Below are positions 16,117 through 23,975 of a DNA stretch of 49,572 nucleotides, one piece after another (positions within the stretch are counted from its first letter, which is position 1; each line of letters opens with the position of its first letter). A program made the position numbers and the translations under genes. This DNA is from Oscillospiraceae bacterium (lineage in GTDB: Bacteria; Bacillota; Clostridia; Oscillospirales; Oscillospiraceae), in assembly GCA_015067465.1 (NCBI GenBank), contig SVMK01000008.1:1-49572 (forward strand), in the 5' to 3' direction. The notes beneath the pieces are model-generated. The model was not told the origin of the DNA and ran no database searches. It saw only the letters and a program-made list of their open reading frames with translations.

Positions 16117-17217
16117 ATGAAGAAAATCATCGCCCTTCTGCTGGCTGTCATTCTTGTTATGTCCCTTGCAGCCTGCGGCAGCAGCAAGCCCGCTGCCACC
16201 GAAACCCCCGCACCCGCAGCTCCCGAAGCCCCCGCACCCGCAGCTCCCGACTCCGCCGAGCCCGCTCCCGCTCCTGCGGTTGAATGGCCCACCGGCGACG
16301 TCACCATCCTGGTTCCCGCCGACGTCGGCGCTCCCCTGGATCTGGCAACCCGCGTTATGAAGGACTATCTGCAGGAAAAGACCGGCTTCAACATCATCGT
16401 TGAAAACGACGGCACCGGCGGCGGCGCCAAGCTCGGCGAGAAGCTTTACAACGCTCCCACCGACGGCAGCGTCCTGATGTATGCCGGCGGCGGCCAGGTG
16501 CCCCCCTACTACACCGGCTCCTGGGGCCACAACCTCTCCAACCCCGATGACTACACCATCGTTTCCTCCATGGTCGGCCTGGCAGTTCCCTCCGGCGCCG
16601 TCGTGGTCACCCAGCCCGATGCTCCCTACGACAGCTGGGAAGCTCTGGTGCAGTATGTCAAGGACAACCCCAACACCATCATCGCCGGCGCTGCCAACGG
16701 CACGCCCCACGAAGTCCGTCTGAAGCTCCTGCTTCGCGAAGAGGGCATTCTGGATAAGGTCCGCTGGATCTCCGGCACCAACAACGACATCTCCACCGGT
16801 CTGCTCGGCGGCAGCATCAACGTCGGCATGCTGACCGAGACTGCCGGCCCGCAGTTCATGGTTGAAGGCAAGCTCAAGGGCCTGCTTTACAGCAACGTCA
16901 CCCGCAACTACGCCGGTGCACCCGAAGTGGTCGCCGCGCTCGACGCCATCCCCACCGTTGCCGACATCTACGGCGACGAGAAGGCTCCCGATCTGACCTG
17001 CGCATGGCCCATGGCTCTGGCCGGCCCTGCAGGCATGGACGAGGCACTGGCCGACAAGATCTGCGAAGTTGTCAACACCATCGTCGACAGCCCCGAGTAT
17101 ATGGAGCGCGTCAAGGCTCTTGGCGGCACCAACACCTTCCAGGACTTCTCCCGCGACGAAATGCGCGAGATGATGGATCGCGTTGACGCGCAGTGCCAGA
17201 GCTTCTTCGCCGGCTGA
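16117..17217 (+). CDS. tctC: TctC substrate-binding lipoprotein of the TTT transporter
   Basis: This 366-residue extracytoplasmic binding protein has a lipoprotein signal peptide ending in SLAAC with lipidated Cys20. A Pro/Ala-rich spacer (residues 25-54) follows, then a TctC/Bug-type binding fold. Typical family features are the GGGAKLGEKLYNAPTDGSVL region near 107 and repeated GAANGTPHEV and GLLYSN segments. TTAGGAGG lies just upstream of the ATG. The spacer contains a 24-base tandem duplication at DNA level. It captures the substrate outside the membrane and hands it to TctAB. Its terminator at 17252 separates it from GRE2. Confidence 0.94.
   Translation: MKKIIALLLAVILVMSLAACGSSKPAATETPAPAAPEAPAPAAPDSAEPAPAPAVEWPTGDVTILVPADVGAPLDLATRVMKDYLQEKTGFNIIVENDGTGGGAKLGEKLYNAPTDGSVLMYAGGGQVPPYYTGSWGHNLSNPDDYTIVSSMVGLAVPSGAVVVTQPDAPYDSWEALVQYVKDNPNTIIAGAANGTPHEVRLKLLLREEGILDKVRWISGTNNDISTGLLGGSINVGMLTETAGPQFMVEGKLKGLLYSNVTRNYAGAPEVVAALDAIPTVADIYGDEKAPDLTCAWPMALAGPAGMDEALADKICEVVNTIVDSPEYMERVKALGGTNTFQDFSRDEMREMMDRVDAQCQSFFAG
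16205..16250 (+). repeat. 24-base tandem duplication in the TctC spacer
   Basis: The 22-base block at 16205-16226 recurs exactly at 16229-16250, giving two copies of an eight-codon Pro/Ala unit behind the lipidated cysteine. It lengthens the flexible tether and may vary in copy number between strains. Confidence 0.8.
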
Positions 17218-17251
17218 TGCAAGCAACAAAATTCAACTGAAATCAAAAGCG

Positions 17252-17280
17252 GCGGGAGCCCAAACCGGGCTCCCGCTTTC
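17252..17280 (+). terminator. Terminator after tctC
   Basis: A perfect 10-bp GC-rich stem (17252-17261 with 17267-17276) is followed by TTTC. A weak -10-like TATGAT (17316-17321) lies downstream and may start GRE2 transcription; no good -35 is seen. Confidence 0.75.
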
Positions 17281-17335
17281 TAAAAACCGACGCAAACAGA
17301 GTCTTTTTTATTGAGTATGATAAGGGGTGCAAGGC

Positions 17336-19735
17336 ATGAACACTGAACGCATTGAACGCATCAAAAAGACCGTCATGGTCGATCACTACCCCATCTGCAT
17401 CGAAAAATTCCGCATCACCCTGGACGTGCGCGAGGAAACGCGCAACGACAGCGTTATCATCCAGCGCGGCAAAATTTTGAAAGCCTGCGCAGAGCGTATG
17501 CCCATCGCCATCGGCGACGATGAGCTGATCGTCGGCATCGCATCCAGCAAACACATGGGCCTTGAGATCGACCCGGACTACGGCATTTGGCCGCAAAACG
17601 AGATCGACAGCCTGAAGGCTGACGGTTTCATTGTTGACCCGCAGGACGAGCGTGACCTGCAGGAACTGAACAAGCGCTACACACCCAACACCCTCATCGG
17701 GCAGATGGGCAACATTTTCTACGACAACGAACGATTGATCAACATGCTGCGCGCAGGTCTGATCCTTCCGCCCTGGAAGCCGAAGGAAACCGAGCGCGGC
17801 GTCGGCGGCGGCTATGCCCAGAGCGGTCTGGGCCTTGGGCCTTCGCTGGTGCTGCTGTGCGTGGAGTATGACAAAATCCTGAAATACGGCACGAACGAGC
17901 TTATCCGTCAGGCCAGAGAATGCCAAAGCAAGATCCGCTTCACCGATATGGAGGCACTGGACAAGCACCGCTACTACGACAGCGTTGTGATGGCCTTTGA
18001 GGCGATGAACACCCTCGCCGCGCGCTATGCCGCGCTGGCCGACGAAATGGCGCAGAAGGAATCCCGACCGGAACGCAAAGCAGAGCTGGAGCAGATCGCA
18101 GCCATCTGCCGCACCGTACCGCAGAATCCTGCAAAATCCTTCCGCGAAGCCATCCAGGCCTTCTGGTTCCAGATTCTCTTCCTCAGCCCCTCCACCACGC
18201 TGCCCGGCGGTCGCTTCGACCAGTATATGTATCCCTACTACAAGGCCGATCTGGACGCAGGAAAGATTACCGCTGACGAGGCGCTGGAGCTTTTGTGCAT
18301 GCTGCGCCTGAAGGACATGGAGCTTGGCCGCACCTCCGGCAGCGAGCTGCGCAAGAAAAACTCCGGCATGGCCAAATGGCACAACTACACCATCGGCGGC
18401 GTGGACCCCATCACCGGGGAGGACGCCACCAACGACCTGACCTATCTGCTCATCGACGCCGCCATGGCGACGAAAACGCCGCACAACACCCTGACGCTGC
18501 GCGTTCATGAAAAAACGCCGCCCGCGCTGATGAAGCGCGCGCTGGAATGCGTGCGCCTCGGCCTCGGTATGCCCGCCTTCGTCAGCGACGGCAGTTACAC
18601 TGCAACCTTCGCCTCCCGCGGCTGCCCGATTGAGTACGCTCGCGACTTTGTCATGACCGGCTGCCTGGACGGCAACCTGCCCGGCAAGAGCCGCACCGGC
18701 CCCGTTCCGATGGTCACTTTCCCGCTCATCTTCGACATCTTCCGCCACAACGGCATCGACATCAAAACCGGCCTGCAGGCAGGCATCGACGTCGGCAACT
18801 TCGCGGACTTTGAAACCTATGAGGAGATGTTTGCCGCCCTCAGCCGCGAAATCGACTATCTCCTCCGCCTGATCGGCGAGAAAAACAACGTGGAGCTTGC
18901 CATCACGCAGGAGCTGCTGTTTGACCCGCTGCGCAGCGCGCTGATGTTTGAAGGCATCGAGTCCGGCAAGGACACCTGGAAGCGTGTGATGCCCTTTGAA
19001 AACTGCGCCGTGGTCAACCCCATCGGCATGGTCAACCTCGGCGACTCACTGGCCGCCGTCAAGAAGCTCTGCTTCGACGACAAGAAGTATACGCTTGCGG
19101 AGCTTGGCAAAGCCCTCGACGCCGACTGGGTTGGCTATGAGGACATGCAGCGCGACTTTGAAGCCGCGCCGAAGTACGGCAACGACATCGACTATGTGGA
19201 CAACATTGTTGCCGACTGCTATAAACTCCTCAACGACACGGTGGCAACCATCCCGAACATTCTCGGTCACCCCACCATCGCAACCGGCATCTCCATCACC
19301 TCCCACCAGCCCGGCGGTCAGCTCACCGGCGCAACGCCGGACGGACGCAAGGCCGGCAGCATCCTCGCCGACGGCACCACCTCTCCCATGCACGGCATGG
19401 ACCGCTGCGGCCCCACGGCAGTGTTCAAGAGCGCGATGAAGATCGACCAGGATCCCATGCAGGCAACGCTGCTGAACATGAAGTTCCCGCCCTCCGTTCT
19501 GAAAACGGACGCGGACCTCGCCAAGCTCGGCGCCCTGATTCAGACCTATCTGACCAACGGCGGCAAGCAGGTGCAGTTCAACGTCGTCGACCAGAAAACG
19601 CTTCTGGCCGCGCAGGAATCGCCGAAGGAATACCGCGACCTCGTCGTGCGTGTTGCCGGCTACAGCACCTATTTTGTGACGCTCTCCCGCTCCATGCAGG
19701 ATGAGGTCATCGACCGCACCAGCCAGGATCTGTAA
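17336..19735 (+). CDS. Glycyl radical enzyme paralogue, GRE2
   Basis: This 799-residue enzyme shares GRE1's length and its start (RIKKTVMVDHYPICIEK), barrel motifs (GGRFDQYMYPYYKAD) and signature sites. Radical Gly775 is in VRVAGYSTYF and thiyl Cys443 in MTGCLDGNLPGKS. Both paralogues share the unusual Cys-Leu-Asp and GYST, so they form one subfamily, but they diverge widely elsewhere, which argues for different substrates or steps. ATG 17336 is preferred: AGGGG lies about eight bases upstream, and the alternative GTG at 17327 overlaps that site. A terminator on each side makes it its own transcription unit. It needs an activase encoded elsewhere. The reaction is unknown. Confidence 0.92.
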   Translation: MNTERIERIKKTVMVDHYPICIEKFRITLDVREETRNDSVIIQRGKILKACAERMPIAIGDDELIVGIASSKHMGLEIDPDYGIWPQNEIDSLKADGFIVDPQDERDLQELNKRYTPNTLIGQMGNIFYDNERLINMLRAGLILPPWKPKETERGVGGGYAQSGLGLGPSLVLLCVEYDKILKYGTNELIRQARECQSKIRFTDMEALDKHRYYDSVVMAFEAMNTLAARYAALADEMAQKESRPERKAELEQIAAICRTVPQNPAKSFREAIQAFWFQILFLSPSTTLPGGRFDQYMYPYYKADLDAGKITADEALELLCMLRLKDMELGRTSGSELRKKNSGMAKWHNYTIGGVDPITGEDATNDLTYLLIDAAMATKTPHNTLTLRVHEKTPPALMKRALECVRLGLGMPAFVSDGSYTATFASRGCPIEYARDFVMTGCLDGNLPGKSRTGPVPMVTFPLIFDIFRHNGIDIKTGLQAGIDVGNFADFETYEEMFAALSREIDYLLRLIGEKNNVELAITQELLFDPLRSALMFEGIESGKDTWKRVMPFENCAVVNPIGMVNLGDSLAAVKKLCFDDKKYTLAELGKALDADWVGYEDMQRDFEAAPKYGNDIDYVDNIVADCYKLLNDTVATIPNILGHPTIATGISITSHQPGGQLTGATPDGRKAGSILADGTTSPMHGMDRCGPTAVFKSAMKIDQDPMQATLLNMKFPPSVLKTDADLAKLGALIQTYLTNGGKQVQFNVVDQKTLLAAQESPKEYRDLVVRVAGYSTYFVTLSRSMQDEVIDRTSQDL

Positions 19736-19753
19736 CCCCTATACGTAAGCACC

Positions 19754-19798
19754 CACCGCCCGGCAGCCGCTTTGGCTGCAGGGCGGTGTTATTTTTTG
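19754..19798 (+). terminator. Terminator after GRE2
   Basis: CACCGCCC (19754-19761) pairs with GGGCGGTG (19781-19788) around an inner GCAGCC/GGCTGC hairpin, and ATTTTTT follows. It closes the catabolic island. Confidence 0.88.
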
Positions 19799-19832
19799 AT
19801 ATGCGCCGCACGCGGCACATGCCGCAGGACGC

Positions 19833-19873
19833 AAAAAAAAACGGAGCAAGCGAAAAAAACGCTTGCTCCGTTT
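19833..19873 (-). terminator. Original tRNA-Ser terminator, now displaced
   Basis: On the minus strand a perfect 14-bp stem (19860-19873 with 19839-19852) and a 7-base loop are followed by eight T. It directly abuts the attL copy of the tRNA 3' end. It therefore looks like the terminator of the tRNA-Ser gene before the element was inserted; the intact tRNA is now 11.4 kb away. Confidence 0.8.
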
Positions 19874-19895
19874 GGCGGAGAAGGAGGGATTCGAA
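19873..19895. repeat. attL: 23-base copy of the tRNA-Ser 3' end
   Basis: Identical to 31298-31320. Beyond 19895 the sequence no longer matches a tRNA, so this is a fragment left by integration and not a gene. Confidence 0.92.
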
Positions 19896-20014
19896 TTGGT
19901 GGGGCTACATCCCGGCCAGTGTTATCAAATCCCCGAAAGCACTGATATTTCAATGCTTTCCGCCGTTTGCTGTTTGTATCTAAGTTTATCAAATCACGCC
20001 TTATTTTAAGCTGT

Positions 20015-20037
20015 AAAGGGTAAAAATAAGGGTAAAC
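20015..20037. repeat. Left integrase arm-type repeats
   Basis: AAAGGGTAAA (20015-20024) and AAGGGTAAAC (20028-20037) match the tandem repeats next to attR in the same orientation. Paired short repeats inside both ends are typical arm sites of tyrosine integrases. Confidence 0.65.
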
Positions 20038-20111
20038 TTTTGCGCAGAATATATCCACATGGTCATGCTCCCCCATGCTATCGCAAACACGTTGCCAACA
20101 TAGATTTAAGC

Positions 20112-21176
20112 TTATCTCAATGTAGCTAAGTTTTCCTGTGGCCTATCTTGCAAACGGTCAAGTAGTTCTTCATTTTTCTTTCGCTTTTCATCAACCTTGG
20201 ATTTCTCGGATTTCAATATTTCATCAACATAAAACATATCATAGCCAACGGGAATGTGGATTTGGTTGAATACTTTGTTCATTTCATCACTAGATGCGCA
20301 AAGCTTTTCCAGCAATGTAACAATTTGATCCTCTTCCGTATCTATAATTGCATCCCAATTCAGTCTATTGTACTCCGCCTCATCATGCATAAAGTAGACA
20401 AGATGATGCCCCTGATCAGATAGTAACCAGTTTTTTAATCTTATAATCCACGAATAGTCTGACCGTCCCAATGACATACCATATATGCAAATAATGTCAC
20501 TGTTATCAATGGCTCTCTCGGCTTTTATCAGCCGTGCATTGTCAAACGATTTATTAAACTCCGGCTTAATAAATGCGCGCGCAAATCTTTTTGTCGTTTC
20601 ATATGGCAAATCTGCAACTTGCCCTATATTGTCTGCTCCCAAAACTACATCAGCATCTAATTTCCCGTGGATATGTATTATTTCATGGCTTGAGTACAGC
20701 AGGCTATCAAATACATCTGTGTAGTTGAACGATATAAAGCTGTAATGGGGATTATCCTGTACTCCTAATGCCATAAACTCATTTATTACATTTGGAATTA
20801 ATCCCGTATAAAAATTATGAATAGACTCCCATGTTTCGTTAATGCAAAGAGTGCGAGCGTTAAAACTTACGGACATTCTTTTGTCGAAGTCAGCCTGTTC
20901 TCTTTCAAGGTATGCCGCCATATACACTTTGAAGTCACGAAGACATTCAATGAAAGCTGTTTCGTCTTCAAACTCCTTTGCCGCTTGCGCCATTGCCATT
21001 TCAAAATCACCCCATGTTTCATATTTGGGGGCGTCGTTCTTTAACATTTCCTTGTATTCTTTGATAGCGTCAGATTTGGATGGTGTCGCTATATATTCTT
21101 CGTACATATCGGCGAATCTCGTCTTCATCCCGAGGCGAAGATCAAACCCATTTCCAATCAAAAAAGTGATATTCAT
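20112..21176 (-). CDS. AbiH family phage abortive infection protein
   Basis: This protein of about 354 residues begins MNITFLIGNGFDLRLGMKTR, the hallmark N-terminus of AbiH proteins, with later conserved blocks YSFISFNYTDVFDS and IIHIHGKLD. AbiH family members abort phage infection; the mechanism is not settled. The glycine-rich start resembles a nucleotide-binding loop. I chose the Met at 21176 because it begins the conserved core. GAGGAG lies 13 bases upstream, rather far, so a start at 21197 or 21206 remains possible. It is the first cargo gene inside the left end, on the minus strand, and A+T-rich like the rest of the cargo. Confidence 0.85.
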   Translation of the reverse strand: MNITFLIGNGFDLRLGMKTRFADMYEEYIATPSKSDAIKEYKEMLKNDAPKYETWGDFEMAMAQAAKEFEDETAFIECLRDFKVYMAAYLEREQADFDKRMSVSFNARTLCINETWESIHNFYTGLIPNVINEFMALGVQDNPHYSFISFNYTDVFDSLLYSSHEIIHIHGKLDADVVLGADNIGQVADLPYETTKRFARAFIKPEFNKSFDNARLIKAERAIDNSDIICIYGMSLGRSDYSWIIRLKNWLLSDQGHHLVYFMHDEAEYNRLNWDAIIDTEEDQIVTLLEKLCASSDEMNKVFNQIHIPVGYDMFYVDEILKSEKSKVDEKRKKNEELLDRLQDRPQENLATLR

Positions 21177-21257
21177 ATTTCTATACTCACTCCTCATTAG
21201 TTGCATCCATTATATGCAATATACGTATGGTTTTCAAATAACCCCGCAATATAGTGC

Positions 21258-21309
21258 GCCCCCGGAGCGTCACAACTCCGAGGGCATTTTGTATGTGCAC
21301 TTTCAGACC
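21258..21309 (-). repeat. 52-base repeat, copy 1, containing the fic terminator
   Basis: This block matches 23073-23124 at 47 of 52 positions. On the minus strand it holds a 10-bp stem with one mismatch (21258-21267 with 21276-21285) and can end the fic transcript. It also preserves what looks like the last codon and stop of another gene. Confidence 0.75.
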
Positions 21310-21340
21310 GGAGAAAAGTCTTCTCTTGCAAATTGATCAG

Positions 21341-22624
21341 CTATTCACTATCTTCCAGCAGCTCTCTTTGTAAAAGAATTCCGTCAAGAACTGATAAATC
21401 AATCTGATAGTATTTTACTTTGCCCTTCTGCTCAGACACCAACATTTCAGCTCTGATTTTCCCCAGTATTTTCTTTATCATGTAATAGCTCTCATGAAAA
21501 CCGTTTATCAGCTCTTCTGTTGAAATCCCTTTTTCGCTAAATAAGGCAGCTTGAATTAAGTAGCTATACATTTTGCGAACGCTTTCTTCCTCTGCTTCCG
21601 AAAAAGAGGCAATAAGTAATTCATATTTGTCCCAACTTGCCAGTTTTTTTCTCAACGAGTCTTCCAAATCTTTTAAGGCTGTGTTAATCATATTAAGAAG
21701 CATAATTAGGAATGGCGTCAAATCGCCTAAATTATGCGGATCATTGCATGAAGCAAACGCTTTATAGTATTCGTTGATGTTTTCTTTAATCGTTTCGGAT
21801 ATCCGATATGAAAGCAACGGCTCCAAATTTTCAGATAGACAATAACTAAGAATAAAGCGCCCCAACCGTCCATTTCCGTCATAAAAGGGGTGAATGTATT
21901 CGATCAAATAATGAAACACACAGATCCGAAACAGATGTTCAATCGAGTCATTCCCTAAAAAGACCAGTGCTTTTTCCACAGCATCTATAATTTTGCTTTC
22001 TGGATATAGTCCTTTATGAATGACTTTGCCTGTTTCATTATAGACTTCTGTAATGTCTTTTCTAAATATTTTCCCGTCAGGCGCATGGCGAGAATCTTCT
22101 GCAATAACCTCTTCCAGAAAAACTTCGTCATATATATTCCGAATATCTTGGCAAGTCTTCAGAGGAACTTCTTCGCCGGTGAGTAATTTGAAGTATTTGT
22201 TCACTAGGCTTACAAAACGGTAATGCTTTCCTTTTTCTCCAGATTGTTTCTCCAGAATATCTAATGCCTCACCAATTTCTTTTCTGTTGCTGTGGACTCC
22301 TTCAATCTTATTTGTCAAAACGATTTCGTCTATAAGGCACTTTTTTGAGTACTGCTCTTTTGCCACCCCCGGCAATGCAGCACTTAATTTTGATACCGAT
22401 TTGTCCAATTTCGCAATGTCATAAGCCAACCGCATTACTTCTGCATTTTGAACAAAAAAAGCCTGCTTGCCAGAAACAAAAAAATCAAGCTTTACTGCAT
22501 CCGGCGACTGAAACCGCGACTCATATGTATGGACATAAATGTCTTTATCTCCGTAATATAGTTTTCCAAGCGACTTGTACGTCATATAATCACTTCCAAA
22601 ATTCAACCTTCTATGATTTTTCAT
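21341..22624 (-). CDS. Fic family protein, class II with N-terminal inhibitory motif
   Basis: This 427-residue protein contains the full Fic active-site motif HPFYDGNGRLGR (His245 to Arg256), including catalytic His245, Asp249, Asn251 and Arg253. Fic enzymes transfer AMP (or related groups) from a nucleotide to hydroxyl side chains of target proteins. A TNKIEG segment (Thr104, Glu108, Gly109) matches the [S/T]xxxE[G/N] inhibitory helix and lies before the Fic domain, defining class II, so the enzyme is probably autoinhibited. A C-terminal region (about 330-420) looks like a winged helix. AGGTGA precedes the ATG. It sits beside abiH on the element. Toxin-like, defensive or regulatory roles are all possible. 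Confidence 0.93.
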   Translation of the reverse strand: MKNHRRLNFGSDYMTYKSLGKLYYGDKDIYVHTYESRFQSPDAVKLDFFVSGKQAFFVQNAEVMRLAYDIAKLDKSVSKLSAALPGVAKEQYSKKCLIDEIVLTNKIEGVHSNRKEIGEALDILEKQSGEKGKHYRFVSLVNKYFKLLTGEEVPLKTCQDIRNIYDEVFLEEVIAEDSRHAPDGKIFRKDITEVYNETGKVIHKGLYPESKIIDAVEKALVFLGNDSIEHLFRICVFHYLIEYIHPFYDGNGRLGRFILSYCLSENLEPLLSYRISETIKENINEYYKAFASCNDPHNLGDLTPFLIMLLNMINTALKDLEDSLRKKLASWDKYELLIASFSEAEEESVRKMYSYLIQAALFSEKGISTEELINGFHESYYMIKKILGKIRAEMLVSEQKGKVKYYQIDLSVLDGILLQRELLEDSE

Positions 22625-23072
22625 TTATCATATCACCTCTCGATTTAAAAATCAATACGCTTTTTCAATCGTTTCTCTCTTTTGGCTCGTTTGATTTAAA
22701 AAATTAACACCATTTTTAATCAACCGTCCGATAATCGAAATACGATTGCAAATTTCCCCTTATTTTTAACCCATTAGATATAAAAAACCGCTTCCGCAAA
22801 ATCATATATCTATAATGGCGTAAAACTACACTAGTTTTGTCGGTTTGAACTCAACCGTTCTAAATCAAAAAGAAACTTCATAACTATCATCTCCACATCG
22901 TTGCACTATCAATCAAAAAAACTGTATGTTATTTTAATCATTTCTTCCGTTCTGATTGTTCGATTCAAAAAACAGCTCATCTTTTAAATCGTTTTTTAGT
23001 TTTAAGCATCTTGCAATAATCAAAACACGCTTTTAATTTATTACACCTTTATTCCAAAATATAAAAACATCA
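22625..23072. other. A+T-rich noncoding region with dispersed imperfect palindromes
   Basis: No credible gene occupies this roughly 450-base stretch. It contains several loosely related units in which GATT-AAAAA is followed after 8-12 bases by TTTTTAATC or a variant: near 22645, 22691, 22908, 22960 and 23018. Spacing is irregular. It may be the promoter/operator region of fic, a small-RNA locus, or decayed sequence. It is too irregular for CRISPR and has no ToxN-like partner. Confidence 0.5.
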
Positions 23073-23124
23073 GCCCCCGGAGCTTCACAACTCCAAGGGC
23101 TTTTTGTATCTGCACTTTCAAACC
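23073..23124 (-). repeat. 52-base repeat, copy 2, containing the sprT-like gene terminator
   Basis: Copy of 21258-21309 with five mismatches. Its stem (23073-23082 with 23091-23100) ends the SprT-like transcript on the minus strand. The repeat includes the last codon and stop of that gene. Confidence 0.75.
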
Positions 23125-23765
23125 TCAATCATCTGCTGCATACAATCCATACACATTATGCGTACAGTTTTTGTGGCTCTGACGGAGTTACCGCAGCAAG
23201 GGCATTGCAGCTTTCTTGTGCTGCTCGGTCTTTTACCGCCGTCGATTACTATTGCTCCGTTCTGGCTCGTTCCCATACCTCCGGTGCGGATAGGCTGATA
23301 ACCGGTATTGCGTCCGATACGTATCTCATTCCAATCTTTTGAAAGTGCATATTCAACGAGATTGTCACCGGCTTTTGTGTTCCATCCGTATTGACCGCAC
23401 TGATAACAAATAAGCCCTCTTTTCTCGGCTTCAGCCTTAAACTTGCCGTTGTGGTATTTACCACCGCGGCTTGTTTCTTTTATGCCGTTCTCTCTGCAAT
23501 ACAGATGCACCATTTCATGAATCATAGTATCGAGCGTTTCTTCTATCGGGTAATTCAAAACCTCGGCTGCTATGTTGAGCTCGTATGTATTTCCGTCCGG
23601 ACGCTGCCATACCTTTGCCACTGTGCAATGACCATAAGTACCCGGCTTGCTCTGTACGGTGATAATAGGAATTGGCAGTGCACTTTCAAAAAAGTCTTCA
23701 TTGAGGTGAAAGTAAATCTTCTCAAGCATACCCACTGCACGGCTCATTTTAGTTGTCTGTTTCAT
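23118..23765 (-). CDS. SprT-like zinc metallopeptidase domain protein
   Basis: This 215-residue protein has the SprT-type metal site MIHEMVHLYC (His83, Glu84, His87), with a third ligand likely in the following GGKYHNGKF segment. A CYQCG element lies near 130, and a C-terminal zinc ribbon (CPCCGN, CMDC) closes the protein. SprT/Spartan domains are proteases acting on DNA-bound proteins; in mobile elements they are common but little studied. The start at 23765 has GGGAGGATC upstream. The longer open frame to 23861 lacks a site and family similarity. The 210 bases between it and the WG-repeat gene hold its leader and that gene's terminator. Confidence 0.85.
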   Translation of the reverse strand: MKQTTKMSRAVGMLEKIYFHLNEDFFESALPIPIITVQSKPGTYGHCTVAKVWQRPDGNTYELNIAAEVLNYPIEETLDTMIHEMVHLYCRENGIKETSRGGKYHNGKFKAEAEKRGLICYQCGQYGWNTKAGDNLVEYALSKDWNEIRIGRNTGYQPIRTGGMGTSQNGAIVIDGGKRPSSTRKLQCPCCGNSVRATKTVRIMCMDCMQQMIEV

Positions 23766-23936
23766 GGTGTGATCCTCCCAAAATAAAAGTTTGCTGCTCG
23801 GCGGCACGGCCTCGCCTCGCCGCCTTGCCTGCAAGGAGAATCGCACGAACAAAACTGTCAATATGACCGTGGAATAAAAGCTAAAGCGATTATGCCGCGA
23901 AAGCGTATTTACGGCTTTGGGAGGAGAAATAGAAAG

Positions 23937-23963
23937 ACGGTCAGAGCATATCGCCCTGACCGT
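23937..23963 (-). terminator. Terminator after the WG-repeat gene
   Basis: An 8-bp stem, ACGGTCAG with CTGACCGT (23937-23944, 23956-23963), is followed on the minus strand by CTTTCTATTTC, just after the gene's stop at 23976. Confidence 0.7.
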
Positions 23964-23975
23964 TGGTTGCGTTAT

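Noticed and set aside
11515-19735. Pyruvate formate-lyase, choline TMA-lyase or microcompartment dehydratase locus
   Set aside because: The GREs lack the adjacent double cysteine of PFL and the Cys-x-Glu of CutC and dehydratases. No shell proteins, aldehyde dehydrogenase, or N-terminal targeting extensions are seen.
19873-19960. Second tRNA gene at the left junction
   Set aside because: Only the last 23 bases of tRNA-Ser are present; no anticodon arm follows. It is attL.
22625-23072. CRISPR array or type III toxin-antitoxin RNA repeats
   Set aside because: Units are imperfect and irregularly spaced, with no cas genes and no ToxN/AbiQ-like gene nearby; AbiH and Fic are unrelated to ToxN.
23766-23935. 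Coding extension of the SprT-like gene or a small gene here
   Set aside because: The translated extension (RFSLQARRRGEAV and so on) is not SprT-like, and GGGAGGATC directly precedes ATG 23765. The rest looks like an untranslated leader.
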